Both the position numbers and the translations under genes were made by a program. DNA of 64,000 nucleotides from assembly GCA_029817715.1 (NCBI GenBank), contig JARUPY010000587.1, positions 62,001 to 126,000 on the forward strand, given 5' to 3'. Below the pieces are notes generated by a model, which had not been told where the DNA came from, did no database searches, and saw nothing but the letters and a program-made list of their open reading frames with translations. Below are positions 47,000 to 60,600 of this stretch, piece after piece. Each line of letters starts with the position of its first letter. Within the stretch, counting starts at the first letter, position 1. This stretch comes from Melastoma dodecandrum. Its lineage: Eukaryota > Streptophyta > Magnoliopsida > Myrtales > Melastomataceae.

Positions 47000-48735
47000 T
47001 GAAACGTAAAAAAGTACTCGTTGATGTCGATTATGTGCAATTTGAAAAGGTTATTGCTCATGGAATGAGATTAAACGAAGGCAGTAGGTTGGAAATATGT
47101 CATAGATATCATGTTCCTTCTTATGTTCCTTCTGGCATTAACTTGTGCTAGTACCTATTGGTGATGATGAGGATGTGAGATTGTTGTGTGAGTTTGCTTT
47201 GTCAAATGACGATCGCATTCAAGAAGTGTGTGTGATATCAATTTTTGATAATTCTGGCAATGAAATGAGGCCGACAAATTCAAGAAGTAAGCGTGGTAGT
47301 AACATGCAGGTCGTAGGAGTGAATGTGGATGACAGGTTAAATGTGGTGTAACAAAGAATGGAAAATGTCGAAGTTAGTCGGAATATTGGTCATTTGGTAC
47401 CGGTGATGAAGGGTGTAGTGGTTATGGTGGTAATGTAGGGAATGATGAGGAGGATAGTGGTAATGAGGATTATGATGATCATAAAGAGCGTGACCCCTTT
47501 GAAGATTTAGAACGTGATTTGGGCGATCAAGGAGTTCTAGACGAAAGTATATATCGGCGATATGAGAATCATATCGTTGATTCAATAGTGAATTCTGATA
47601 ATGACGTCAATACTGATGATGAAATGTTCAATGGTGTTGATTTGGGGAACGACGAAAATGATATGAATGTAGGGGTTAATGAGGCTGGTCCGTCTAGGAA
47701 GAAACGGTTGGAAAAACCTCTACAATTCTATCTAGACAGTGGGGTTACTGGGAAGGTGATTTTCGAGAAGGAAGAGGATGTGATGACGACGAGTGATCCA
47801 GACTCTGTGGTTGAATTTCGTAAAGGGATGCAGTTAAAACATAAGAACCATCTCATTCATACGGTGAACACCTTCCATATCAAGAACCATTATAATAACG
47901 AAATTGTCGAGTCATATAAGAGGTTGTGGTCAATGTTTTGTTCTGAATTTGGATCTGGTTGCAAGTGGAGATACGCGCGATTCAACGTGCTTATAATGAT
48001 GAGTTTGAAATAACGATTGTTGGGAGCCGCATACATGTCTAAATATAGTGCTTTCCCAAGATCATGATCGACTTGACTGTAACTTTATAGCACCCTACCT
48101 TCGTACTTTTGTTAGGGAATATCCTGAAGTGAAAGTTTCGTTAATTAGGATTGTCATAAAGGAGAGATTTTAGTAAGAAATAACTAGGAGACGCGTATGG
48201 GATGCAAAGAGAAATGCAATTTCAATTGAATACGGCGATTGGGATTAATCTTATAATGAGTTGTCGCATCTTCTGAATGCAATTAGAAGTGCCAACCCGG
48301 GAACAATTGTTGATTAGGGTGCAACTTATAATATTGGCGATTTGGAAGTATTCCACTTTCAGAAAGTGTTTTGGGTGTTCGGACAGTGTATTCAAGCATT
48401 CAAGCATTGTCGGCCAGTTGTAAGTATAGATGGCACATTTCTATATGGTAAATATAGGCATAAACTCTTAATTGCATGTTCTATGGGCGGGGAAAATTAT
48501 ATTGTGCCGCTTGCATTTGCACTGGTTGATGAAAAAAGCTATGATTCATGGAGTTCGTTCGTGAGATGCCTTAAGGGATATGTTGTCGGTGAAAGGACGG
48601 GAGGAGTATGCTTGATTTCTGACAGACATACCGACATTCAAGTGGTTGTGAATGATCCGCAGGTGGGTTGGACCCTACCATTTGCGCATTGGCGATTTTG
48701 TCTTAGACATGTGATAAGCAATTTCAATACGTGAT
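47000..48735 (+). pseudogene. MULE transposase (MuDR type), broken
   Basis: N-terminal MuDR-like sequence is seen at about 47030-47340 (GMRLNEGSRLEICHRYHVP..CEFALSNDDR). An acidic linker follows at 47519-48013. The MULE catalytic domain lies at about 48410-48735: RPVVSIDGTFLYGKY (first Asp), then ACSMGGENYIVPLAFALVD and GVCLISDRHTDI (second Asp), then WRFCLRHV with the conserved C..H. In-frame stops occur at about 47349, 48011, 48171 and 48314, and the frame shifts between blocks. The C-terminal part with the last acidic residue and the SWIM zinc finger is not recognisable. It cannot encode an active transposase. Confidence 0.82.
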
Positions 48736-48978
48736 ATAAAAATATTGTTTGTAAAAGGAAGTTGATAGCCGCAGCGAGGAAAACGATAAGTATGAAGTAC
48801 AAGAACATTGTCTTACAAGAAAGTGCGTCCAGGGCCAAGGAGGACAAACGTTCTTAATGCTCATGGAGAACATCGGTCGACGGCTGTATGGGAAGCCGTA
48901 TATAGTGTGGTATATCAACTTCTTTAGTTTAAAATCATTACATTATCTTTCATGTATCCGTACCTTGTTTACTAATTC

Positions 48979-50447
48979 GTGTTTTATTTACAGAACTACG
49001 TTCTAACTTGCTGTCGGGTAGAGAAATCACTCAAGGGAATTGCCACCGACCCGTGGATGGATGTTTACCTCCGTCAGGCTGGATTTTATGAAATGGCTAA
49101 GCTTCCATTCATTTCCTTGGACTGGGCCCTTATCACAGCCTTGGCAGAACCCTGGAGGCCGGAGACGCATACCTTCCATATGGTGCACGTGAGATGATTG
49201 TCACCTTACAGTATGTGGCCATTCAGCTAGGTTTGCCCGTAGATGGTGATGCGGTGACAGCAGACACATCCGTATCTAATGAGACAGTGTGCCTAGAGTT
49301 GTTGGGGCGGGTACCTAGGGGTGACAACATTAGGTCTGGTAAGATTAGACTTAGCTGGCTGGCCCAAAATTTTGCTGAGATTCCGATAGATGCCCCTGAG
49401 GAAGTGGTTATGATGTATACCAGGGCGTATATTTTGCAGCTGTTTGGTGGGATGTTATTCACCACCAAGTTAGATAATTTAGTACACCTCTTCTGGTTGC
49501 CTCTGCTAGCGGACTTCGAGATGGCATGACAGTATAGTTGGGGTAGTGCCTTTCTAGCATGATTAAATAGGAGTTTGTGTAAGGCGGCTCACCACAAGGC
49601 TTCCCAAATAGAGGGCCCCTCATATTGTTACAGATTTGGGCATGGGATAGATTCCCGCACATAGCGCCGCTGAGACGTCGGAGCCCATTTGTGGAGGATA
49701 TGCCTCTGAGCTACCGCTGAGTCGTTGTGAAGGATGTGTGCACGGTGACTACCCATGTCTTTTCCTCCTATTGAGAGGCCTTCGATAAGCAAATCATGGA
49801 TCATGTAAACTTTACGATTCAATAAAGCAATTTCATTTCATTAAATCGTATCTTCCTCACACATTCACATTAAAATATGCAAATTATTTTTCATCCTTAC
49901 CCGGAAGAGTTGATAGTCATGCTTCCAGAGTATTGCCGATCGAGAGAGGCTTTTTGGTCTGCCCGAGTCCCTCTCATTTGCTTCTACATCGTGGATTGGC
50001 ATTACCCGGATAGAGTGATCCGTCAGTTTGACGATCATCAGCTCGTGCTGGAGCAATGCGACACCAGCAAGGCCCTCCATCGAATGGACTTACGCGGCAA
50101 GATTATGAACAACTGGAGGGAGATTCATCGCGAGTTTGTAGAGCTGTGGCAAGATCAGTTGAACAAGGTCGTGCCACTCGTTTGGGAGTCTCGCATTAAA
50201 TACTCCAAATGGTATGCGAGGCACATCAGGCAATACATATCGCATACTGGCTCCATGTCAGGCACAATGGTAAGTCATTTACATTTTTCTATTCCATTTT
50301 TCAACTATAACTTATATTCATTTCTGTCATGCTTATCTGTGATATAGATGAGGAATTTTCGAAAGATTAAACTTCAATCCGACTCGCCCGAACTCGTTTC
50401 TCTTGCCGAGGAGTTTATGCAGATGACGAAAGAATATCCACCGGTAT
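48979..50447 (+). pseudogene. Plant mobile domain (PMD, MAIN/MAIL-like) gene, broken
   Basis: The first block (48979-49179) has the motifs VYLRQAGFYEMAKL, SLDWALITALAEPWRPETHTFH. A single-base frameshift near 49180 moves the reading to MIVTLQYVAIQLGLPVDGDAV (from 49193). That block runs through IRLSWLAQNF, RAYILQLFGGMLF and WLPLLADFEMA to a stop at about 49529. The frame can be followed past that stop and another (QYSWGSAFLA, LNRSLCKAAHHKASQIEGPL). A C-terminal block at 49877-50447 has PLICFYIVDWHYPDRVIRQF and a later exon-like piece ending QMTKEYPPV. PMD proteins such as Arabidopsis MAIN and MAIL1 act in silencing and gene regulation, and related domains are known from MULE and Ty3 elements. 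This copy is inside the MULE and is degenerate. Confidence 0.8.
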
Positions 50448-51261
50448 GATTGTATGATCGTACCGGCGGGTTGGAAGATCAACCTGCATACGAGTTCATA
50501 CCGCCACATGGTGGACAACATATGGAGGAAGATCATCCTCACATGGACGATACGGAAGAGGAGCATGGATATGAGGAAGTGCCACGGACATATGAAGACC
50601 TCGTATTTGACGAGAAGGCATGCTCATCTAGCAAGTTACACACATTGATGCCGTTTACAACACATCTTACTTCAAGGTTGGCTCTAGTTTGACCCCGGGA
50701 GCTTCAATTAAAAGGGCGAGAGAATTCGGGTAAGTCCACTATAACTTTGATGTTCGTTTGAGTTAAACTCTCGTAACTCAACTAATATAAGTTTTTCAGG
50801 TACGATCATTTACAACAAGGAGAATGACCTTCTCAAATCACGTAACTGTACCCGGATGATTCATCGGAACAGTCTCACGTTCTAGATCTTGTCATCAGAC
50901 CTTATGTCAGGGGAGGTCGAGTAGGCATAGGGGGAATTAGTGATGTTTGTAAACATAACACATGTATTATGGGTTTTCTTATATTTGGATTGTACGGATG
51001 TTTTCTTAATACATTTTGGGTTGTTTTCAGGATATATTTCTGTTTTCTGGATTGTGTTTTCATTTTACGTTTTTGTGACTGGGGTTTTTATGAAATTGAG
51101 TTTCGATTTGGTTTCATTTACTCCGGGGCGAGTTTCGATTTGGTTTCATTTGGTAGGGATAAGTGAGGGAAAATCCGCCCCTTGTTGAGTTACTAGAGGA
51201 ACGGGTTTTGAAAACCCGTCCTTTGTGTATTTCTTCGAAGGACGGGTTTTAATAGTTTTCA
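50448..51261. other. MULE right internal region
   Basis: Downstream of the PMD relic. Short open frames only. It ends in subterminal palindromic motifs (ACGGGTTTTGAAAACCCGTCC-like at about 51200-51220, and GGACGGGTTTT at 51239) that match those at the left end. Confidence 0.6.
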
Positions 51262-51360
51262 AAGCGCACCCCTTCGACGATAAAAACCGTATTTTACCAA
51301 ACTCGGACTGTATTTTGACAAATTTTTTTTTTAAATTAACAATATTTCCGTACAAAACCC
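51262..51360 (-). repeat. MULE right terminal inverted repeat
   Basis: Inverted partner of 45925-46020. The outer end reads CAAAACCC on the plus strand, and the flank begins CCGCAAAAGG. Confidence 0.8.
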
Positions 51361-51690
51361 CCGCAAAAGGTACATTGTGGTGTCCATATATTATAAAAAA
51401 GGACATGGTCCATGTATTTTGGTACATGGCATGCAAAAGGTCCAAGAATGTATTTTACTTCTTTTTCATTCATTTATTGGAGATTTTTGCTTCAGATCCA
51501 CAACAGTTTTCCCTACACTGAACTGCAGTTAACAAAAATCCCTTTTCCTACCTGTAATTTGTAAAGCTGTAAAAAGCAGCAGCCCAAAATCCAGTGTTAG
51601 ACCCACCCATCCCATTTCCCAGTCCCCTAATCAAAGAATCTTAACCACTCCCACCATCATCATCATCATTCACCTAGCTAGCGCTACTAG

Positions 51691-54600
51691 CTATGACTGG
51701 AAGGAAGACAACGTCCGCTCGAAATATTCTTGCAGGCGTCTTATCTTCGTCGAAATCTCGGGACTTCTCCCGAACTGAGCCTCCGCGTTCGACAGCATGA
51801 CCGAGATATCATGCTTCACCGCCTCCAAACTACGATAATAACCGTTTTCTAACCTCGACTGTATCACCTCCAGACTCAATGGAACTGGAAACCTGCATGA
51901 TTCCCGGTTAAAGAAAAAGGGTTAAAATCTCCCAGAGCATTGAAAATGACCTGTGACTGTGATTGTGGTAGTAGGAGCGCCCAATACCTGTTTATAAAAC
52001 TAGATTTCTGAGAGACTTGCATCAGTTTCTGAACACCGTAACGATCCTGGTAATTTCCGAAAAGCTCGAAAATCAAACGAGGAACCAGTCGTGTGAGATT
52101 TCTAAAAGGTCAAAGTTAAATTGATACCTGGGAACTGCTCCCTGACCGTTGTAACCTATTAATGGCCGTCAAAAGCTTGTCCCGGCTCTTCTCATCAAGA
52201 GATGGCTGCAGCTGTAACGCCCTCTCGGATTCAGGATCAAAAAGCTCCCAGGGACTGTGCTGGTGCACCTCCCTGGTATCATCCCTGTACTTGATGCCAT
52301 ACCTTTCCCACGGGCTATCGGGAAAGTCTGTGGACTTTGGTTTTACACACAAGACTCGGCCTGTCCACCAGCTACCACCATTTTCATCGCTCTCATCTCT
52401 CCACCAGACCGAACAATGATCCCTTGTTCTCCAGTCTCTCTGCATTGCAGCTTCAAAACGGCTTTTCTCAACTAGAAAATCGGGAAAATCGTTCACTTCA
52501 GGCAAAGTCAACTTGAACGATTTCTGGAACACGCCGGAAGAAGGATCCACAAATCGAAGAATCATTTTGCAGCAGCTTTCTCCGGATCCCGGATATATGG
52601 CATATTCAAGTCTCTCCACTCTACAGTATTCAAAAGCCCTAATGTCTCCTTTGATTAGCGACCAGGGGCCATGTTCCTTTGCGCCATTGTATTGCATGAA
52701 CTCTTCATGACCCTGCAATGCACAAGGAAAAGGGTAATTTAACGAGATTAAATAGGGAACAACGATATCTAAGCAGAGAAAACAACAGGCAGCATGGAAG
52801 CAATCAGAACCTGTCTCAAGTACACGACTTCATCTCCATGTTGTGGAATGTAACGAGATCCTTCTTCTTGTGATGTCAGAAGCAACCATGATCGTTTCCT
52901 ATTTGAAGATGGATTTGACTTTCTTTTCTCCACAGGACTCGTCTCCTGCAAATGACAGCTAGCCCTCCTGACCCTGGCTGACCTCAACCCGACTCTTACT
53001 CTCGAGTCCGACCTCATTTCATCAGGCGGAGACCCACGTCCATTCTCGATGTCTCTGTCCAAGCCCATTATCTGATCATCTGATTCATCCCACGGTCTTC
53101 CGTTTAAGTTATTATTTCCTGAGGAAATAACATCCCTCTGTATACGCAACTTCAGCCTTGTGCAATGAGGATTGTGTGAACCATCAGGTGATCCATCCAT
53201 GTCCACACGGACACCGAAACTCTGATTGTTCGGATTTGATGTACTTTCTCCGACCCCGTTATTATCCCCGTGGAGATTACCCTTATTTCTATTCAATCTC
53301 AACCTTCTATATACTGCCCCATAATCCTTGCTTGAACATGGATGCGGTGCAGGCATAGTAGAACCAGATGCTTCCAGCTGAGAACCCAGTTGTCCAAATG
53401 CATCATCTCCATCATTTGAATCAAATCTCACACTGCTGCCATTCTCATGAAAATGCATTCCATCCCCATCAAGCAATTCCGGCTCTCTTGCTTCAGCTTC
53501 ATTATCGTCTTTCCCCTTAACATCCACATGAACTGGTTCACAATGCTCTTTCACTTCTTGAAGCTGCACAGTCCCACTCCCTGAAGGAGCCAGACATGCA
53601 GACTTCTCATCCAAGGCGATACACCCATCATCATCCAGATGCCCCTGTCCAAGTCCATCATCAATGGTCTTGGTCACTGCATCCTCGTGATTTTCATGAA
53701 TTCCTTCACAACTGCCACTCCCACCGTCTTTTGGACTTGAACTTCCATCTTTTGAATGCCCATTTGTTGGGGGCCTATCTGTACTGTTATTCTCTGGAGG
53801 ACAACTAGGATGTCCATCCATTCTCTGACGTTTTGATGTGCGTGCTCTGACAATTCCCCACTTAAGATTTTCACTACTATCTACTATACTCAAGTTAACA
53901 AGATTCTGTACTTCACATAAAGGGCGTTTCCCCTTATCTTCACTAACACTAAAATTGATCACACCAAATGAGGTCAAGAGATCCTGCCGACTCCTATCTG
54001 CATCAGTTCGTTCATGAGGCATACCACCGTTAACCTCAATGACAACCTCTGGCGCAAGTTTATCATCAGTCTTCTCTACAGAAATGGACTTGTTTGCATC
54101 TCGAGCAGGCAATTTGAAAATCAACCTCCTCTTGTTTCTGGTTTCAACAAGGGAGTTAACTGAATCTTGGGTACTGTGACCCGTTGATTCATCTATTAGT
54201 ATATGTTTCCCTTTCAAATGTTTCTTTCGCTCGTCCTGGGATAATCTGTCAGAGTGTTCATTCTCATTCTTAGAGTCCGACCCAGTCGACTCACTAACTG
54301 ACACATCACTTTCTGAACCATCGTCATTGTCATCCCTCAAGTTTGATACCCCCGTAATTCTTGAGAATAGGTTAAGAGCATTCCGAGCAGCAGCCCTTTG
54401 AGGTCTGAATCCTTCTGATCTCGCGGACCTATTTTTTCTACCACTTCTATTTTTCCTTGGTCTGCTACTTCCACCTGCATCTCCGTTGCCCTCGTCGTCC
54501 AAGTTTCTTCTTTTCACACGTCTCCCAGACGAGGTCGTGATCTCCACCTGAATGAGTGGATAGTGAGTTAACAATGGCCATATACAAATGAGGTCAAATT

Positions 54601-57600
54601 CACAAGGCTCACTAATACTTACCCCTCCTTTTTGTTGTCTCCTCTTCGATCGGCGAAGACTGTCCTTGTCAGAGTTCTCCGCACCAGTGTCTTCAGAAAT
54701 GTATTCAAGATCATCGTCGGAGGAATTAAAATCCAAGCTCTCTTGGCCTCTTCCAGAGGAATATTCATCGGGGATACTATATTCTGAGTCATTGTCGTCG
54801 GAGTAAATCTCATTTTCAGGTTCCCACTCCATGGCATCAAGAAAATCTGGCAGCGGTTCAGCGAGAACATCTAAATCTGCCAGAGGCAGCATTGGAAAAT
54901 CCTGACCAACACTCAAATCAGGGCCAACAGCCAGTCTTACAGAAGGAGGGTGCCACTCAACACCCAAAGCTCCTAGCCGACGACGTTGATACATGCTCTG
55001 GTAAGGCTCTTCATAGGGCGTCATAGCTGAAAACATTGAAAAAATTCTTCAGAATCGCAGAAAGTTGCGCAGAAACATGGATAATACAGTATCAAAGAAG
55101 TAAGTTCACAAACCAGAATCACAAAGCAGATCCTGCATATTTCGCCGGTAAGGAGCGAGTTGAGTTTCCTAGTTCAGTCACAGAATTCTTGCTGTTAAGC
55201 AGTATCATAATGCAGGAATATTTCTTTATAAGAAGAAACTCAAGGAATATTGGCAGGAACAAATGACATGCCGACTCAGAGATCTTAAATGAACCTACTA
55301 ACAAGCACTGGATTCACTGCAGCCATAGTACTCTCTCCACAAAGTCAAACCAATATGTAAGCAACAGCAACTATTGTGGAGCAGATAATCTGTCCTTGCT
55401 CAAAGAGCTAAAAGTACCACTCCGGCTTAATCCTTTCTGATCACTAGACATATTATGATGAGAAAAGAACAATTTGGGGGAAAAGAAACAAGTTCATTGT
55501 CCAGAACCAGATGATCAACTAACCTGATCAAGTACATTTCCATATGTATCTTGAATAAGGGGCCGATAATCTCCAAGGAAGAACTGTTCAATCAATGAAG
55601 TCAATTTTGCAGACATCAGAGTATATCGGTCATTCGAACTTTTAGCGGTACTCTACCTGATCATACTTAGCATCCTTTTGAGACTCTCCCTGGCCAGTAC
55701 TTAATATATAAAGTTGCCCTACATCATCTGAGAGGATAATTGACGTTCCATCCCTGCATTGTGAACAGAAATATGCATTATTAGGTAAATGGAAATAGCC
55801 CCACCATGTCTTCATAATTACGCATTTTCCCTCATTCCATCATTTTAATTAATCTGCTTTATTCACCAATAGGAATGCAGAGAGGAAAAAATGGGAGAAA
55901 AATAATGACGACAGCTAAGTCATCTACTTACGGAGAAAATTTCCCATCAACCAACTTGAATCGAGAAATTTCATATATTCTGATAGGTTTGCCTTCCCAT
56001 ATCTGAGAGCAAAAGAAAAGGACAGTTGCTCAATATGTAAACTCACCATAAGCTTTGATCAGCAAAGAGAAAAAGAAATGCTTACATCCCAAACTATAGT
56101 TTTCCCATCATAACCAGCACTCATTGCGATCCTGGGGTTGAAAGGATGCACGTCTAAAACATAAGTCTGACAAACAAAAACATGGATTAAAACCATCTGA
56201 GATGGTGAATCACATAAATCTAGGCATTAGCAAAATTTTCTTTCTTTTTTTTTGTGAGTAAATCTCATTTTCCGTAAAAAGGAAAAATAACACAACTAAC
56301 CGAATCAGAATGACCGGTCAATGAGTGCACCAAGCTACCGTCTGCTGCATTCCAAACGCATATCCTGCAATCTGTCAAAAGAACACACAAAGTAAAAAAT
56401 TTAAAGTTCCTGAAAAATAAATAAAAAGGGATGTTTTTATAAAGATAATTATAAGGAATGCCAATAGATAGAGAATAATTAGTTAAATGCTGTGTCAATG
56501 AATGTAATTGATATAAAAAATGCAGGTAAATTACTAGTAAAATCAATTCCATCCATATAACCATGGTGCACTCATCAGCACCTTCCATGGCACACTAGTT
56601 ATCATAAACTCCGACTTCCGTCATCCTCAATTATAATGAATGTCATATCCACTGAGTACCTCCTTTTCAAGTAAAAGGACCATTACTATAGAGCTAAAGG
56701 TCCAGAAGATACCCATTATAGCAGCAAGAACAAAACGATTGTCCAGGCTCCAAACAATCATATTAACACCACGCGGGGTGGGAAGAATTCTCTGTCTGGG
56801 ACCACCCCGTGGAGGCTGAGGCGGCATGGGTGGAGGTGGCACTTTAAGATGATAAGCTCGAGTCCATCGACCAACTTTTCCCTATAATGAAAAAAAAATA
56901 ACGAAAGAAACCCTCTCAATGATAAAGAAATCACCAGATTCTTTTCCAAACCTTTATCATAATAACCCACACAGTACAACTCGATTTTTCATGCCACACC
57001 ATCTTGCAACTAATAACTCCCCCAACCAACATATGTAACAACTGGCAAATAGAATAGGAAGGTTAATTATTGGAGGAAGAGGAAAATGTGATATCAGAGT
57101 ATTGAAAGAAACTTACATGTGACCTCCTAGATTTTGGAATCCAAATAATAGCACTTCCATCACGAGAACAGGTTACAATATTATCGTGACTAAACCTGAA
57201 ATCACACACCACATTGCACAAAGTAAACGTTAGTGGAAAATAGAAAACTTTCAATTCATTCTATGTAGAAGAAAAAACAATTCCAAAGGAGGATTCATCT
57301 AAATTCACATGCCAAGAATTTTTAAATTTTGAGGGGCCTTCATCCTTGGAATTATCAGTGACCAAAAATCTTGATGCAGTTGCACATCCACTGCAAGGCA
57401 AAGCAAAGGCGTCAGCAACTCATTTCAGAGATAGGTAACCAAGTAAAAGCATTGCCTTTACTACCTGAATTGCACATAATTAACATCATTTTCATGGCCA
57501 GACAGCACGTCCATCTCATTATTTGGTTCTGACTCGTCCTTGCTGGGTTTACAAGCATTCCATACCTAAAAATACTCGGGATAAAAGATATCCCAGTTCA

Positions 57601-60600
57601 ATTAATATCACATGTGATAAATAATAAAACAACTGGTTCACAGAAAATCAAAGCACACCCCAAGCGGGAGTAAGTTTAGGATGTTTATCCCTGTCACAAA
57701 ATAGAGGACTGCTTACCCTTGCAAGGTTGTCTGAACTTCCTGTGACAAAAACGTTTCCACTAGCATTAAATGCACAACAGAATATTTGATGACTCTGAAC
57801 AGCAGCAGCCGAACCTGAAGTGCCATTCCTTCCTACAATATAGACAAATGTTCTACAAAGGTTTTTATGAAAAATTGTAAAACAGCTCGAATCAATGAGA
57901 AAAGAGAGGGAGTAAGCACCAGGTATGGCATCTGAAGGCTTTGGAACATAAATCCTGGGGCTGAATTGGGAGTATCTAACATCCCAAAGTCTACATGTTC
58001 CATCATCAGACGACCTGGAGGCGCAATATCAAGATCAGTATTAACAGCAGACTATTTTCCACATCCTGCAGACCATTCCATATTCCAAGATATTTTGCAG
58101 ATAAAAGTTCGATTCGGTTTAACAATGTGAGTTTTCAGTTAAAGATTTTGGGGAAACTCAATAGTTGTATTTTATATTCTATCTGATACCAATAGAAATA
58201 GAATAGGTGAAAAAATAAAGAAACGATTAAAATACTAATAGCGCGTATACAATAAAGACACCTACAAGAGTCAACTCTGCACACTACAACTGTTGAGTGA
58301 CTAATGGAGTCTATACAGAGACCTTCATTGGGACGACAGGACAAAGTCAAAGACAATTATTTTCAGAATAATTCTAAAAGAAAGAGGCTGGTGACAGAAA
58401 CACGACATAGATTAGAAGTCTTACGAGAGGAGTTGGTATATAGAGGAAGGCCTGGGGCTAAAAGCTATAGCTGTAACAGCCCCAGCGTGGCCCCTTAGTA
58501 CTGATACTGGCTGCCCATCAGGAAGACGCCACTTTGATATTGCCAAAATAGAAAGAAATTACTCAATCCTGGAAGGGTTAGCAAAGGGAAAATAAAAGTA
58601 ATTTTCTTAGAAAGAAGATCAAGCTTACAACACGAATCATGCAGTCGTTTGAAGAGGATGCCACCAGAATATTATTGGAACTGATGGCCAAGTCCGTAAT
58701 GTCACCCTTCAATATTGAGACACACGACAGACATCAGAGCAATGGAAAATTGACGAATAGTATAATCAACCTACTACATGAAGATATTTCATGTGGAAAC
58801 TCTACTGACCCTGTAAATGAGGATCAGGACTTCTAAATACTATGAATACCTTTGTACCAAAAAAAAAAAAAAAAGAAACTGCTTACTTCATGTCCCCGAC
58901 AACTGGCCAAGCAATATGCAGTCTCCATTGACCAGATTTTCACCAGACGATCATCTGATCCTGTTATGACATACCGTCCTGACCGATCAAATATCGCTGC
59001 AAAGTTTTCAAGCACCAGATCAGAATTTGTAAACAATAACTGCAAATACACATGGGATTAAAATTTTGACAACTTCTATGGGGGCATTTTATTCCACTTG
59101 TACTAAAGAATGAAACAATTCCAGGATGCCTTAGCCAAGTCAATTCCCGCAAAGGTTTCTCTCCATGAGTCGAACCATCAAGAGACAAGTGTAATGTAAT
59201 AAGCACCCTGGGTAGTAAGGGGCAAGAGGAGGATGACATTTATGTCCTACCCTTACAAACATTTTCAAAGAGACAGAGCACTCTCCCGTGATGCAAAGGC
59301 TTGCCCACATATGCTTTAACAAAAAACTCCATGACTGGGGGTCCACCATCATCGAGTACATTTGAACATTAATTGGAAGAAAATAACTTCTGAACTTTGT
59401 GAGAAGACATTGAGTGACTTTTCTCGACTCAAACATGTCAAGTTAGCAATGCCAGTCTGAAATGTCGAGAATACTTCAAGACATAATCCAGTATGCATCC
59501 ACTCTATCAAAATTTGACCCTCAGTAAATTGGTTATCAATCCCCACATTAATTATTGGTCTGAAAGCTCTCCGAAAGAAGTTGAAGTACCCCAGAAGCAT
59601 AACCGATACATGAAAAAACCTTGCATGGATAATATGCAAATGAATAACAGACCTAGAGCAGAAACAAAGAAAATCCATGGTGATGGTGACAAGATTCATA
59701 TAAAAACAAAGCTTCAAATTTCCCTCACAAACTCTTTTAACTTCAAATATATATAATAAACAATGAAATACCACAGTATACAGCATTGCGATGGCCCCTT
59801 ATCCTCTTTATGTTTTGCATCTTTTGTACCATTGTTGATGGTTTGGCAATGGCATAACATGCAGCTCGAATAGATGGTGCCTGATGATGCCGCGTAAAGC
59901 CACCCCCAATTTCTCTCAAACTCAGCCCACGTACTTGATCGGCCTGCTTATGAGGCCAACGCATCATGGGAGGCAATCGCTTTACTTTCTCTTTCTCATC
60001 TAAATTACACATCATCAAAACTTTAGCTTAGTTCTAATTCAGTCTGCCAAAAATGAAACATGATGTTTTTGTACCGTATCAACATAAAAGATCCTTATTT
60101 AAGAACAATTGCAACAGAAAGCTGCATTTGGAAACATGCAATTACCTATGAGATAGATGACATCCACTGCTTTTGAAATGAATATAAGAACACCATTTGT
60201 TTATGAATACAGAAGAGATGGAAAAGGACAGACAAAGCTACCTACTTAGTAATGAAAATGACCCCGTTCCTAAAAGTGTGGGAACATCAGCTGCAGTAGG
60301 ACCACGTCCTACGTTGACGCCTTGTAATGAAGAAACTGAATTTAGTAACAATTGCTTCAAAAGCTTTGCCAAGTGATCTGTTTCAATATGAGAATACCTA
60401 CACAATTTAAGGAAAATAATAGAGTAAAAAACACAGTTTCTTGGAATTCTTTTGATCCGCTTCTATTATATTGACCACAATGTCAAATATGCAACTCGGG
60501 ATAAATCATTCGCAAGCCCCACCCTTGATTTGCTGAGTGTATTTTTGCAGTTAGTCATGACAAGAAAAGATGGACAAAAATAAACCATATGTACCTTTCT

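Larger units (their letters stand above)
45925..51360 (+). mobile_element. Decayed Mutator-like element (MULE) with long terminal inverted repeats
   Basis: The left end (45925 onward: GAGTTTTGTATGGAAATACG) is an imperfect inverted copy of the right end (minus strand from 51360: GGGTTTTGTACGGAAATATT). Both continue through a poly-A tract, 'AATACGG.CCGAGTTT', 'TAAAATACG.TTTT' and 'TCGTCGAAG' or 'CCGTCGAAG', about 95 bp in all. Flanks share GCAAAA next to each end (about 45917-45922 and 51363-51368), part of a possible 9 bp target-site duplication. Subterminal regions hold repeated GGACGGGTTTT / AAAACCCGTCC-type motifs. Inside lie a MULE transposase relic and a plant-mobile-domain gene, both in the same orientation. 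Total length is about 5.4 kb. Confidence 0.82.

Noticed and set aside
52769..55036. Single 755-codon frame on the minus strand read as one exon
   Set aside because: It crosses a 75 nt intron with good splice sites (54548-54622) and runs past both true exon ends. The spliced model restores the family sequence and full-length frame.
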